This document shows, one piece after another, positions 1-7,523 of a stretch of 64,000 bases of DNA. Location: the NCBI RefSeq assembly GCF_000719265.1, contig NZ_JOFL01000023.1, forward strand, positions 1-64,000, written 5' to 3'. The position numbers were made by a program, and so were the translations under genes. Every line of letters begins with the position of its first letter. Position 1 is the first letter of the stretch. The stretch comes from Streptomyces roseoverticillatus (GTDB lineage: Bacteria; Actinomycetota; Actinomycetes; Streptomycetales; Streptomycetaceae). The notes under the pieces were generated by a model. It made no database searches and had not been told where the DNA came from. It worked only from the letters and a program-made list of their open reading frames with translations.

Positions 1-325
1 CGTCGCACCAGCGGAGGGAGTGGTAGAGGTCCTGTCCGGGCGCGAACCGTGTCGCGCAGGCGACGAGTTCTCCGGCCACGGAGAGGGCGGGCTCTTCGAC
101 CGCGGTGAGCCCGTGGGCGCGCAGGACGCTGCGGATGGTGGCCCGGACGACGGTCGCGGAGAGCGGGCCCCCGGGCACGGTGAAGCTGTAGGAGAGCGCG
201 GAGGGGTCGGAGGAACGGGGCTTGTAGACGGGGCGCTGGGTGGTGGCGAGGGTGGACGGGTTGAGCGGGGTGGGAGTGATGAGGGGGCAGAGGGCGTCGG
301 AGGCGGTGTCGGTGGAGGGCAGCAT
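1..325 (-). CDS. ATP-binding regulatory protein (HATPase_c_2 type), 3' end outside window
   Basis: About 108 N-terminal residues are visible, read leftward from an ATG at 325; the rest lies outside the window. After a variable Ser/Pro/Thr-rich start, the stretch VVRATIRSVLRAHGL followed by ELVACATRF resembles the first helices of the GHKL/anti-sigma-type ATPase domain that Streptomyces encodes in many copies (usual form ...SELVTNAVRHA). Asn of the N-box is replaced by Ala-Cys in the visible piece, so ATP binding is uncertain. The gene is divergent from the XRE/DUF397 pair to its right, an arrangement often seen for these three families. Function inferred: regulator or anti-sigma-like partner. 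The assignment rests on a partial sequence only. Confidence 0.6.
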   Translation of the reverse strand, partial: MLPSTDTASDALCPLITPTPLNPSTLATTQRPVYKPRSSDPSALSYSFTVPGGPLSATVVRATIRSVLRAHGLTAVEEPALSVAGELVACATRFAPGQDLYHSLRWCD

Positions 326-499
326 GGAGCGGCTCCGGGTGGGGTGAGGGTGTGCGGGGTGTGCGGCTGAGCCGGTGGCCTGTCTCCCTGACGCGGGCAC
401 GCCCCTCCCAGGGCAGGAGGACGCGGGCATGCTCGCGCGATGCGCTTCCGGCTGGCGCCGTTGCGTGTGCGGTGCGGCACCGACTGTAGGACACGCAGG

Positions 500-511
500 A
501 GTACACGTACT
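500..511. promoter_or_regulatory. Possible operator, GTAC-AC-GTAC
   Basis: AGTACACGTACT sits in the middle of the divergent gap between the ATP-binding gene (start 325) and the XRE gene (start 607). The two GTAC tetramers are each palindromic and are separated by AC. Its position suits a shared operator for the XRE regulator, but this is inference from position only. Confidence 0.3.
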
Positions 512-606
512 ACGGTTCCGTGAGGTCATCACCCTTCGGTGGACCGGGCGATCGCGACGCGGGCAGACTGCTCCCGACGTCCGCCGGCCCGGAGCAGGGA
601 GAACGC

Positions 607-1458
607 ATGCCCCCTAGAAGCACACCAACGGCGCGCCAGAAGCGGCTCGGCACCGAGCTGCGGAAGATGCGTATCGCCGCGGGCATGACCACCGAGTTCG
701 CAGCCGGGCTGCTGGGAGTGCCCCGTACGAACGTGCCGAACATGGAGTCCGGGCGATCCGGGATCAGCGCCGACCGGGTGCGCATTCTTGCCAGCAACTA
801 CGGCTGCACCAACACGGAGTTGGTCGAGGCATTGGCGTCGATGGCCGCAGAGCGCGGCAAAGGCTGGTGGGAGTCCTACCGCGGGTCATTGCCGGCCGGT
901 TTTCTGGATATCGCCGAGATGGAATGGCACGCCACACGGCTGCGCATCGCATTGACGGTGCATCTTCCCGGGCTGCTCCAGATCAAAGACCATGCTCGCG
1001 CCCTCTTCGAGCACGTTGTGCCGCGCCTGCCCAAGGCTGAGGTCGAAGCCCGGGTGGCCCACCGTATGGACAGGGCGCAGGTCCTCGGCAAGGCGAACCC
1101 GCCACAGGTCGACGTAATCGTCCATGAGGCGGCGCTGCGTATGGAGTTCGGCGGCCGCGAGGTGTCACGCCGACAGCTCACGCACCTCCTCGAGGCGAGC
1201 TGCCACGACAGCGTGACGTTGCGGGCCATCCCGTTCCGAAGCGGCGGGTTCCCCGGGGCAGGCCACTCGGTCGTCTACGCCGAGGCCGAGGTCCCCCAGC
1301 TCGACGTGGCCGAACTCGACTGCTCTCACGGTCCGGATTTCCTCGACTCGGAGATGCAACTCAAGAAGTACCGTACTCAGCTGGAGCAGTTGGAGGCCGT
1401 GACGCTTACACCGAAAGCGTCACGCGACTTCATCCGCGATATTGCCCACCAGCTCTGA
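607..1458 (+). CDS. XRE-family helix-turn-helix regulator with DUF5753 domain
   Basis: 283 aa cytoplasmic DNA-binding protein. Residues about 12-65 form an XRE helix-turn-helix (LGTELRKMRIAAGMTTEFAA..., LLGVPRTNVPNMESGRS). The remainder, from about residue 95, is the Scr1-like DUF5753 effector domain (GLLQIKDHARALF, VDVIVHEAALRM, ending KKYRTQLEQLEAVTL). The ATG at 607 was preferred to an in-frame start at 520 because the HTH begins just after it and AGGGAG lies 5 nt upstream. The stop is 10 nt before the DUF397 gene, so the two are an operon. In this family the XRE protein and the small DUF397 protein act as a pair, with toxin-antitoxin-like or developmental roles reported for some. The specific target here is unknown. 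Confidence 0.9.
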   Translation: MPPRSTPTARQKRLGTELRKMRIAAGMTTEFAAGLLGVPRTNVPNMESGRSGISADRVRILASNYGCTNTELVEALASMAAERGKGWWESYRGSLPAGFLDIAEMEWHATRLRIALTVHLPGLLQIKDHARALFEHVVPRLPKAEVEARVAHRMDRAQVLGKANPPQVDVIVHEAALRMEFGGREVSRRQLTHLLEASCHDSVTLRAIPFRSGGFPGAGHSVVYAEAEVPQLDVAELDCSHGPDFLDSEMQLKKYRTQLEQLEAVTLTPKASRDFIRDIAHQL

Positions 1459-1468
1459 GGAACGCCAC

Positions 1469-1660
1469 ATGCCAATGATCACTTGGGAAGAAGCCTTCTG
1501 CGGCGAGGGAGCGAATTGCTTCCGCGTGGGCACTGACGCCGCCGGCAACGCCTACATAGCCGTATCCGGCGCCGAAGACCACTACATCACCGACACCCAC
1601 GACGCCCTCCGCGCCCTGATCCGCGACATCAAGGCGGGCAAGGCCGATCACCTGCTCTGA
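1469..1660 (+). CDS. DUF397-type small partner protein
   Basis: 63 aa. The pattern W-x-x-A-x-C-G-x-G-x-N-C-x-x-V near the N-terminus and the ending ALIRDIKAGKADHL match DUF397, although the middle diverges from the usual RDSK motif. The ATG at 1469 was chosen over an upstream in-frame codon that would overlap the XRE gene. It follows the XRE stop by 10 nt and is co-transcribed with it. Known for the family: DUF397 proteins bind or antagonise their adjacent XRE regulator. The role here is inferred from that pairing. Confidence 0.8.
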   Translation: MPMITWEEAFCGEGANCFRVGTDAAGNAYIAVSGAEDHYITDTHDALRALIRDIKAGKADHLL

Positions 1661-1670
1661 GACCGGCAGG

Positions 1671-2642
1671 TCACGACGCCGGGCGGTGCGCGTGCACGAG
1701 CAGGTCCAGGCCGAGCGGTGTGCAGCAGTGCCACACCGCCTTGCCCTCCCGCCGGGAGTGGACCAGCCCGGCGTACCGGAGGGCCTTGGTCTGTGTGGAG
1801 GCGGTGCTGATGCTCATCGTGAGCTGCCGTGCGAGGTCCGTCGTCGTGCGGCGGTGGACCAAGAGGCCCAGGATGTGGGCCCGCGTGCTGCCCAGCAGGG
1901 TGACGAGGGGGTCGTCGGCCGGTCCGAGGGGGTGGAGGCTCAGCGGGGTGACGGCCGGGTAGACGAGGAGGACGCGTCCGTCGGGCTGCGGGGCCGCCAG
2001 GAGGTGGTGCGTCCAGAAGAAGGTCGGCAGCAGGACGATGCCCTGCCCCTGCAGGGTGATCTCGACGTCCCGCGGGAGGTCCGCTTCCAGGGTCGTCCCC
2101 CGCCACCGGGTGCCCGGGGCCAGCGAGGTGATCGCGGCCTGCAGTCCCTGCTGGGCGATGACGCGGGAGCGCCAGGCGGTCTCGGCGCGGAAGCCGGACG
2201 CGAGCCGGGCCCAGTCCCGGCGGATGACGTGGCGGTGGCCCGCGCGGACGGCGAGTTCGAGTTCGTGCCACGCGGAGCGGTCGAGGTCCGCGAGGGAGCG
2301 GAGCCACGGGGTGGCCGGCAGCCCCGTGGCGCACACCCGCTGGAGTTCGGCCCGCACCCGTGCGCGGGGTGTGGCCAGAACCGACTCCAGGCCCTCCTCG
2401 AACCCCTCGCTGGGCGGGTCCAGGAAGAGCGGGCCCGCGCCCTGCGGCGAGACCAGCTGGAACAGCGGGCGCGCGGCGCGCGGCAGGCCCCTCAGCGACC
2501 GTCTCCACCACCGGCCCTGCTCCGGCGGGACGTCGTGGCGCTGCAGTGCCGCGAAGGCCAGGGAGAGTTCGAGGAGCGGCGCGGGGTGATCCGCGACGGT
2601 GACGTTGAGCAGGTCCTGAGGGGTGCAGTGGATGCGCAGCAT
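1671..2642 (-). CDS. ArsR-like winged-helix transcriptional regulator
   Basis: 323 aa. The N-terminal two thirds is the poorly characterised domain found in Streptomyces winged-helix regulators that begin MLRIHxTxxDL. The C-terminal about 70 residues form a winged helix (TTTDLARQLTMSISTASTQT, then KALRYAGLVHSRREGKAVWH and CCTPLGLDLL). The start at 2642 is set by that conserved MLRIH opening; longer in-frame extensions have no support. It converges 10 bp from the DUF397 stop. A second member of the same family is encoded at 39696-40730. No effector-binding residues can be named, and the target is unknown. Confidence 0.8.
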   Translation of the reverse strand: MLRIHCTPQDLLNVTVADHPAPLLELSLAFAALQRHDVPPEQGRWWRRSLRGLPRAARPLFQLVSPQGAGPLFLDPPSEGFEEGLESVLATPRARVRAELQRVCATGLPATPWLRSLADLDRSAWHELELAVRAGHRHVIRRDWARLASGFRAETAWRSRVIAQQGLQAAITSLAPGTRWRGTTLEADLPRDVEITLQGQGIVLLPTFFWTHHLLAAPQPDGRVLLVYPAVTPLSLHPLGPADDPLVTLLGSTRAHILGLLVHRRTTTDLARQLTMSISTASTQTKALRYAGLVHSRREGKAVWHCCTPLGLDLLVHAHRPAS

Positions 2643-2790
2643 GACGACCTCTTGCCCGGCGCGACCTTTCAGCGGGAGCCGAAAGGATGGCGGCCGCCGC
2701 GCGGGGTCGGGAAGTCTGTTCCGAGTCAAACCGCTCGCCCGTTCGCCGAACGTCCGGCGCAGGGCGAACCGCAAACGACGGGGAGAAACC

Positions 2791-3171
2791 ATGAACAAGG
2801 TCCAGAGGGCCGGGCTCGCACTGGCCGCCGGCGTGGCCGGACTCACCGTGGCCGTGGCACCGGCGGGCGTCGCCGCCGCCGACGGCGGCGGGGCCGGCAT
2901 CCTCAGCGCGACCGGCTGTCACGGGACGACGTGTATCTACGTCAACGGCAGCGGCCTGAAGGTCAATTACGCGGTGGTGACCAACAAGAAGGGCAGCACG
3001 GTCGGCCGCGGGATGATCTCCAGCAACTGGGACGGCCGTACGCACACGGGCCCCCGGCTCAAGAAGGGCCAGTCCTGGCGGTTCGACTACAACCGCATCA
3101 TGAACAACGGCAACAAGGTGTGCGGCTCGATCGAGGGCATCGACGTCGCCTGCGTGACGATCCACCGCTAG
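2791..3171 (+). CDS. Small secreted cysteine-containing protein
   Basis: 126 aa preprotein. It has a Sec signal peptide with a short basic N-terminus (MNKVQR), a hydrophobic core (AGLALAAGVAGLTVAVA) and likely cleavage after an Ala-rich site near residue 30. The mature part, about 96 residues, has four cysteines (GCHGTTC and VCGSIEGIDVAC) that could form two disulfides, and is rich in Gly, Asn and Lys. GGGAG lies 5 nt before the ATG. A strong hairpin at 3237-3268 follows. The family is not recognised; it is probably an extracellular protein, and no enzymatic motif is visible. Confidence 0.75.
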   Translation: MNKVQRAGLALAAGVAGLTVAVAPAGVAAADGGGAGILSATGCHGTTCIYVNGSGLKVNYAVVTNKKGSTVGRGMISSNWDGRTHTGPRLKKGQSWRFDYNRIMNNGNKVCGSIEGIDVACVTIHR

Positions 3172-3236
3172 CGGGCCGCCCGACGACGTGGGCGGCAACG
3201 TCCGTCGAGGCGGTCGCCGGGCGTCGTCCTCCGGCA

Positions 3237-3268
3237 GCTGGGCAGGGTGATGATTCACCCTGCCCAGC
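3237..3268. terminator. Bidirectional hairpin terminator
   Basis: Perfect 14-bp stem (GCTGGGCAGGGTGA and its complement) with a 4-nt loop TGAT. It lies between the convergent secreted-protein gene and the dehydrogenase gene. No long T tract follows on either strand, as is usual in Streptomyces. Confidence 0.85.
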
Positions 3269-3282
3269 CCTTGATCCGGCCT

Positions 3283-4176
3283 TCACACCGCGTCGAAGGA
3301 CGCGTAGTACGAGGCCGCCATGTCCTCCTGCGCGTGCCCCTGCTCGGCGGCCCGCCGGAACCGCTCGGCGCCCGCGGCCGCCACGTCCATCCGTACGCCC
3401 GCCTGCTCGCCCGCCGCGACGATCAGCCGGGCGTCCTTCTCGGCGGTGGCGGTGGTGAAGCTGGGGGTGAGGTCGCCGCCGAGGATCAGGCCGGCCTTGG
3501 CGCGCAGGTAGCCCATGTCCAGGGGGCCGCCGGCGACGGCGTCCAGGAAGCCGGCCGGGTCGACGCCGAGGCCCTTGGCCAGGGCGAGCGCTTCGGCCGT
3601 GCCGTGGGTGACGGCCAGCACCCAGCTGTTGATGACGAGCTTGAGCCGGGTGGCCGTGCCGCTCGCGGCGTCGTCGCCGAGCCACGTCGTCCGGCTGCCG
3701 ACGGCGGCGAAGACCGGCTCCAGGACCTTCCGCGCCTCCTCGGGCCCGGCGGCCAGCACGGTCAGCTTCCCCTCCTCCGCGGGCTGCTTGGTGCCGAGGA
3801 CGGGCGCGTCGACGAGGGTGAGGCCGTGCTCGCGGGCGAAGGCGGCGAGGCCGCCGAAGCCCTCGAGGCCGACGGTGCCCGACTGGGCCCAGACCGTGCC
3901 GGGCCGCAGGGCGGGGGCGGCGGCGCGCATCGCGTCGAGGGTGGCCGGGCCGTCGCGGAGCATGGTCAGGACGACGTCGGCGGTGCGGACGGCGTCGGCG
4001 GGGGTGTCCGCGATGCGCACGCCGTCGGCGGCGAGGGGCTCGGCCTTCTCCCGGCTGCGGTTCCAGGCGGTGACGGGGAGGCCCGCGCGGACGAGGTTGC
4101 GGGCCATGGCGGCGCCCATGATGCCGGTGCCGAGGACGGTGACGGACGGTGCCGGGCTTGCGCTGGTTTCGGTCAT
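3283..4176 (-). CDS. NAD(P)-dependent oxidoreductase, 3-hydroxyisobutyrate dehydrogenase family
   Basis: 297 aa soluble enzyme. Residues 11-40 form a Rossmann motif (VTVLGTGIMGAAMARNLVRAG), followed by an NRS segment (AWNRSREKAEPL) that suggests NADP preference. The substrate-binding region near 120 (VDAPVLGTKQPAEEGKLTVL) departs slightly from the family's DAPVSGG. Catalytic Lys lies in TRLKLVINSW around residue 178, with the all-helical dimerisation domain after it. Family activity is oxidation of beta-hydroxyacids or reduction of imines and succinic semialdehyde; the substrate cannot be told from sequence. It starts 452 bp from the DUF3145 gene start on the same strand and may be transcribed with it. 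Confidence 0.88.
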   Translation of the reverse strand: MTETSASPAPSVTVLGTGIMGAAMARNLVRAGLPVTAWNRSREKAEPLAADGVRIADTPADAVRTADVVLTMLRDGPATLDAMRAAAPALRPGTVWAQSGTVGLEGFGGLAAFAREHGLTLVDAPVLGTKQPAEEGKLTVLAAGPEEARKVLEPVFAAVGSRTTWLGDDAASGTATRLKLVINSWVLAVTHGTAEALALAKGLGVDPAGFLDAVAGGPLDMGYLRAKAGLILGGDLTPSFTTATAEKDARLIVAAGEQAGVRMDVAAAGAERFRRAAEQGHAQEDMAASYYASFDAV

Positions 4177-4228
4177 GGCCCCGACGCTAGGTGCTGGAGC
4201 ACGCTCCAGGGCAAGCGCGCACGTCCGG

Positions 4229-4723
4229 TCAGACGACCTGGTGCAGCCAGCGGACCGGGGCGCCCTCTCCCGCGTACCGGAAGGGCTCCAGCTCGTCGTC
4301 CCACGGCTTGCCCAGGAGCTTGGCGACCTCCGCCTCCAGCTCCGTCTCGCCGCGGGCGGCGCGGGCGAGGGCGGCGCGCAGCCGGTCCTCGGGGACGAGG
4401 ATGTCGCCGTGGATGCCGGTGACGGCGTGGAAGATGCCGAGGTCGGGGGTGGAGCTGTAGCGCTCGCCCTCCGCCGTGGCGCACGGCTCGGCGGTCACTT
4501 CGAAGCGCAGGAGGTGCCAGCCGCGGAGCGCGGAGGCGAGCTTGGAGGCGGTGCCGACCTGTCCCTGCCAGGAGAATTCGGCACGCCAGGTGCCGGGTGA
4601 GGCGGGTTGTCGGATCCAGTCGAGGGAGACCCGCACGCCGAGCACGCCCGCGACCGCCCATTCGACGTGCGGGCACAGCGCGCGCGGTGCGGAGTGCACG
4701 TAAAGAACTCCACGTGTCGTCAC
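4229..4723 (-). CDS. DUF3145 family protein
   Basis: 164 aa, cytoplasmic. It opens with TTRGVLYVHSAPRALCPHVE and continues WAVAGVLGVRVSLDW, which is the hallmark of DUF3145, an actinobacterial family of unknown function. A GTG at 4723 with GGAGGT 6 nt upstream fixes the start; an upstream in-frame ATG would add 36 residues with no family support. The C-terminal part is helical and acidic (RGETELEAEVAKLLGKPWDD). The stop is 53 bp from the dehydrogenase start downstream. Function unknown. Confidence 0.88.
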   Translation of the reverse strand: MTTRGVLYVHSAPRALCPHVEWAVAGVLGVRVSLDWIRQPASPGTWRAEFSWQGQVGTASKLASALRGWHLLRFEVTAEPCATAEGERYSSTPDLGIFHAVTGIHGDILVPEDRLRAALARAARGETELEAEVAKLLGKPWDDELEPFRYAGEGAPVRWLHQVV

Positions 4724-5044
4724 CGGGACCTCCAGTGCGGTTCGAGGTTCGCCTTCCCCAGCGGCCTCGCACCCGTACCGGTCCCGCCCGGGACAGCATG
4801 CAAGATTCTGCCCCAATGGCCACTCCCGCACCAGCTCGCGAGGTTACCAACAGTAAACACCATCGGGAGCATTTCTCCTGAAAGGGACAGGATGTGACGT
4901 GTCGTATTTCAGTTGTGCCGGAAGTGCGAAGCCGCCCCGGGGCACGGCACGACCGCCCCGGGGAAAAGCTACCGTGCGAACGGACTCCCGCGGTGACGTA
5001 CCGTCGGACCCGAACAGATATCACCCGGCCGGAGGGGAAGAGCG
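4724..5044. other. Divergent intergenic region, 321 bp
   Basis: It separates DUF3145 (leftward) from the SGNH lipoprotein (rightward), so it must hold promoters for both. The middle (about 4840-4920) is less GC-rich than its surroundings. GGAGGGG at 5030-5036 is the ribosome-binding site of the lipoprotein. No gene, RNA or strong palindrome was found. Confidence 0.6.
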
Positions 5045-5938
5045 ATGCACCGCAGCACGGGACGGAAGGCGCGCGGGGCCGCCAGGGCCGCCGTCGCGGC
5101 GGCCACCGCCTTCTCGACGGCACTCCTTGTCACGGGATGCGACTCCGGCAAGGAGGACGCCTCCGCCGGAAAGCCGAGCGCCCGCCCCGCCGCCGCCCCC
5201 GTATGGAATACCCGCCCCGCGTCGATCGCCTCACTGGGCGACTCCATCACGCGCGGATTCGACGCCTGCTCGGTCCTCGCGGACTGCCCGGAGGTCTCCT
5301 GGGCCACCGGCACCCGGGTCGACAGCCTCGCCCGCAGGCTGCTGGCCTCGCCGCAGACCAGCAGCTGGAACTACGCGCGGACCGGCGCGCGAATGGCCGA
5401 CCTCCCGGGCCAGATGCAGTCCGCCGTCGCGCAGAAACCGCAGCTGGTGACCGTGCTCCTGGGCGCCAATGACGCCTGCCGCGACAAGGTGGCCGACATG
5501 ACGCCGGTGAGCGCGTTCCGCGCGGACTTCGAGGCGTCGGTGAAGGAGCTGCGCACGGCGCTCCCGAAGTCCCAGCTCTACGTGGCCGGCGTGCCCGACC
5601 TGCAGCGCCTGTGGTCGCAGGGGCGCACGAACGGCTACGCCAAGACCGTCTGGAAGCTGGGCATCTGCCCCTCGATGCTCAAGGACTCCGAGTCGGCCGA
5701 TCCGGCGGCGGAGCAGCGGCGCGCCCAGGTCGTACAGCGGGTAGGCGAGTACAACGCGGTCCTGAAGGACGTCTGCCGCCGGGACGCGCTGTGCCGCTTC
5801 GACGGGTCGGTCACCGCCTACGAGTTCACGGGCGAGGCGCTGAGCAAGTGGGACTGGTTCCATCCGAGCCAGCAGGGTCAGGGCGAGCTCGCGGCGCTGG
5901 CCTACCGGACCGTCACGGCCGAGAAGCACCCCTCTTAG
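5045..5938 (+). CDS. SGNH/GDSL-family hydrolase lipoprotein
   Basis: 297 aa. The N-terminus is a lipoprotein signal peptide with lipobox LLVTGC (Cys about residue 32), so the enzyme is tethered to the outer face of the membrane. SGNH blocks are intact: block I GDSITRG with the nucleophilic Ser, block III GAND, and block V DWFHPS with the Asp-His pair. Six or more cysteines in the mature domain (ACSVLADC, DACRD, GICPS, DVCRRDALC) suggest several disulfides. Activity is likely an esterase or deacylase; the substrate is not predictable. GGAGGGG precedes the ATG and a hairpin terminator follows. Confidence 0.9.
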   Translation: MHRSTGRKARGAARAAVAAATAFSTALLVTGCDSGKEDASAGKPSARPAAAPVWNTRPASIASLGDSITRGFDACSVLADCPEVSWATGTRVDSLARRLLASPQTSSWNYARTGARMADLPGQMQSAVAQKPQLVTVLLGANDACRDKVADMTPVSAFRADFEASVKELRTALPKSQLYVAGVPDLQRLWSQGRTNGYAKTVWKLGICPSMLKDSESADPAAEQRRAQVVQRVGEYNAVLKDVCRRDALCRFDGSVTAYEFTGEALSKWDWFHPSQQGQGELAALAYRTVTAEKHPS

Positions 5939-5962
5939 GGCGGACCGGCGAGGGGGCTTGGT

Positions 5963-5992
5963 GGGGCGGGGCCTGTCAGGTGGCCCCGCCCC
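5963..5992 (+). terminator. Hairpin terminator of SGNH gene
   Basis: 11-bp perfect stem GGGGCGGGGCC with its complement and an 8-nt loop, 24 bp after the SGNH stop codon. Confidence 0.8.
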
Positions 5993-6287
5993 GGTCAGAC
6001 ACGGGCCGTGCGGGCTGCGCGCGGCGCGAACGTACGTACCCTCGCTCCGGACATCCGGCACCGCGCACACGCGCCCGGAGGCGTCCGTGCCTGCTCTTCA
6101 GCACGGTATCCGATGAACAGACCTTACTCATAAGCAAGTTCACCCCCGCGCTGGTCAACTTCCGTACGGCGGGGGTGACGGCGGGGTGCGGGCTGCCACG
6201 CGGACGTAGGGCAAGCTTTACCTATCGTCATCCCGGAGGGGGTTCGGAGGCCGCCCGCGGCCCGTGCCCGACCGGTACGGTCTGGCC
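5993..6287. other. Intergenic region with two inverted repeats
   Basis: No gene is seen. CTTACT-CATA-AGCAAG at 6123-6138 is a near-perfect inverted repeat of TetR/MarR-operator type. TCACCCCCGC at 6140-6149 pairs with GCGGGGGTGA at 6169-6178. Both precede the isochorismatase-fold gene and may regulate it, but no adjacent repressor gene exists. Confidence 0.4.
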
Positions 6288-6803
6288 ATGACGGAAATCG
6301 ACCCGCGGACCACCGCCCTCGTCCTCATCGACCTGATGGAGCGCGTCGTCGCGCTCCCCCTCGCCCCGCGCAGCGGGGACGACGTGGTCCGTACGGCGGA
6401 GGAATTGGCGCGGTCGTTCCGGAAGTCGGGCGGCACGGTGGCCGTGGTGCGCACCGAGCGGCCCGGGCCGGCGGAGCAGCCGCCGGGCAGCGGGCTGCTC
6501 GCGGGGGTCGCCGAGGAGGGCGACGTCGAGGTGGCGAAGCGGTCGCTGGGGGCCTTCCACGGCACGGAGCTGGACGCGCGGCTGCGGGAGCGGGGCGTGC
6601 GGACGCTCGTCCTCGGCGGGATCGTCACCAACCTGGGCGTGGAGTCGACGGCCCGGGCGGCGGCCGACCGCGGCTACGGGCTGGTGTTCGTGGAGGACGC
6701 GATGAGCGCGCTGACCGCGGAGGAGCACCGGGGTTCCGTGACGCTGAACATGCCGCGCCTGGGCACGGTGGTGCGGGCGGGGGACTTGCGGTTCCCCGCG
6801 TAG
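6288..6803 (+). CDS. Isochorismatase-fold protein lacking the catalytic cysteine
   Basis: 171 aa. It has the cysteine-hydrolase fold: N-terminal ALVLIDLMERVV carries the conserved Asp, AKRSLGAFHGTELDARL carries the conserved Lys, and LVLGGIVTNLGVESTARAAA is the nucleophile loop. In that loop the usual Cys (TNxCVEST) is Gly. Gly at this site is known in true isochorismatases such as EntB and PhzD, so an isochorismate-type hydrolysis or a non-amidase activity is more likely than a nicotinamidase activity. No siderophore or phenazine genes are near. The ATG at 6288 was chosen because the fold begins directly after it. Downstream lies a dispersed repeat. Confidence 0.82.
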   Translation: MTEIDPRTTALVLIDLMERVVALPLAPRSGDDVVRTAEELARSFRKSGGTVAVVRTERPGPAEQPPGSGLLAGVAEEGDVEVAKRSLGAFHGTELDARLRERGVRTLVLGGIVTNLGVESTARAAADRGYGLVFVEDAMSALTAEEHRGSVTLNMPRLGTVVRAGDLRFPA

Positions 6804-6817
6804 GGGCTCGGGGCGGC

Positions 6818-6887
6818 CCGGAGCCGGCGCTTCTTCTCCGCCGCGACGGCGGGCCACCGCAGCGAGGCTGACCGGCGGTGCCGGATC
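6818..6887. repeat. Dispersed palindromic repeat, partial copy
   Basis: The right end GACCGGCGGTGCCGGATC (6870-6887) and an inner CCGCCGCGACGGCGG (about 6838-6852) match other copies at 8.5, 24.4, 30.2, 47.6 and 51.4-51.7 kb. The left end is degenerate. It sits between the convergent isochorismatase-fold and MarR genes. Confidence 0.6.
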
Positions 6888-6954
6888 GCTCCGCGCCCTC
6901 GACGGAAGCACCCTGGAGGCAGGATGCAGTCAGTCGGCTGCGGGTCGCAGGTGG

Positions 6955-6992
6955 CTGGTCGCGCAGTTCCCCGCGCCCCTTAAGGGGCGCGG
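6955..6992. repeat. Dispersed palindrome next to a GCGCAGTTCCCCGCGCCCCT sequence
   Basis: CCGCGCCCCTT (6971-6981) is followed at once by its exact complement (6982-6992), giving a 22-bp perfect palindrome. The preceding CTGGTCGCGCAGTTCC context is one I recognise as recurring between Streptomyces genes. It ends 1 bp before the MarR stop codon and probably ends transcription in both directions. Confidence 0.7.
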
Positions 6993-6993
6993 C

Positions 6994-7434
6994 TCAGCGG
7001 GGCGCGGCAGTGCCAGGGTCCAGGACCCGCCGCAGCAGGTCCCGCAGGGACGTCCGTTCCTCGGCCGAGAGGCCGGCCAGCGGCTCGCGGGCGAAGTCCA
7101 GTGACTCGCCGAGGCGGCCGGCGGTCTCCAGGCCGGCCGGGGTGGCCGCGGCGAGCTTGACGCGGCGGTCGTCCGGATCGGGGCCGCGCTCGACGAGGCC
7201 GCGGGCCTCCAGGCGGTCGACGATGCCGGTGACGTTGGACGGCTCGCACTTCAGGAGCTGCGCGATCCGCCGCATCGGCATGGGCTCGGCCGCGAGCAGG
7301 CGGAGGACCTTGGCCTGGGCGCCGGTGAGCGCGTGCTTGGCCGCCGCCTCCTCGTACTCCTCGTGGTAGCGGGCCACGACGGCCGCGATGAGGTCGACGA
7401 CCTCACGGGTCAGGGCATCGGTTCGGGGGACCAT
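6994..7434 (-). CDS. MarR-family transcriptional regulator
   Basis: 146 aa winged-helix dimer. The core is LTGAQAKVLRLLAAE, MPMRRIAQLLKCEPSNVTGI, VDRLEARGLVERGPDPDDRR (recognition helix plus the conserved wing DxRxxxL-type sequence) and TPAGLE. It is divergent from the NADP-oxidoreductase gene at 7524. The 89-bp gap contains an inverted repeat at 7482-7506 that is a likely operator. Inference: it represses itself and the oxidoreductase and responds to a small electrophilic or aromatic ligand, as many MarR proteins do. Confidence 0.9.
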   Translation of the reverse strand: MVPRTDALTREVVDLIAAVVARYHEEYEEAAAKHALTGAQAKVLRLLAAEPMPMRRIAQLLKCEPSNVTGIVDRLEARGLVERGPDPDDRRVKLAAATPAGLETAGRLGESLDFAREPLAGLSAEERTSLRDLLRRVLDPGTAAPR

Positions 7435-7481
7435 GACACCCAGGTTACCGCGTTGCTTGACAACATGAAATATCGAGGCGC

Positions 7482-7506
7482 ATGGTTGTTTCAGTTACTG
7501 AACCAT
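7482..7506. promoter_or_regulatory. Probable MarR operator
   Basis: TTCAGT-T-ACTGAA (7490-7502) is a perfect inverted repeat, extended outward by ATGGTT on the left (7482-7487) and CCAT on the right (7503-7506). It lies in the divergent gap between the MarR gene and the oxidoreductase. A TTGACA hexamer at 7457-7462 could be the -35 of the oxidoreductase promoter. Confidence 0.6.
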
Positions 7507-7523
7507 TTAGGAGGCCGGGTTCC

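Noticed and set aside
1648..3458. Long frames of over 500 codons on both strands across the winged-helix and secreted-protein genes
   Set aside because: Arg/Pro/Gly-rich translations with no domains; they are antisense or out-of-frame to well-supported genes and result from high GC content.
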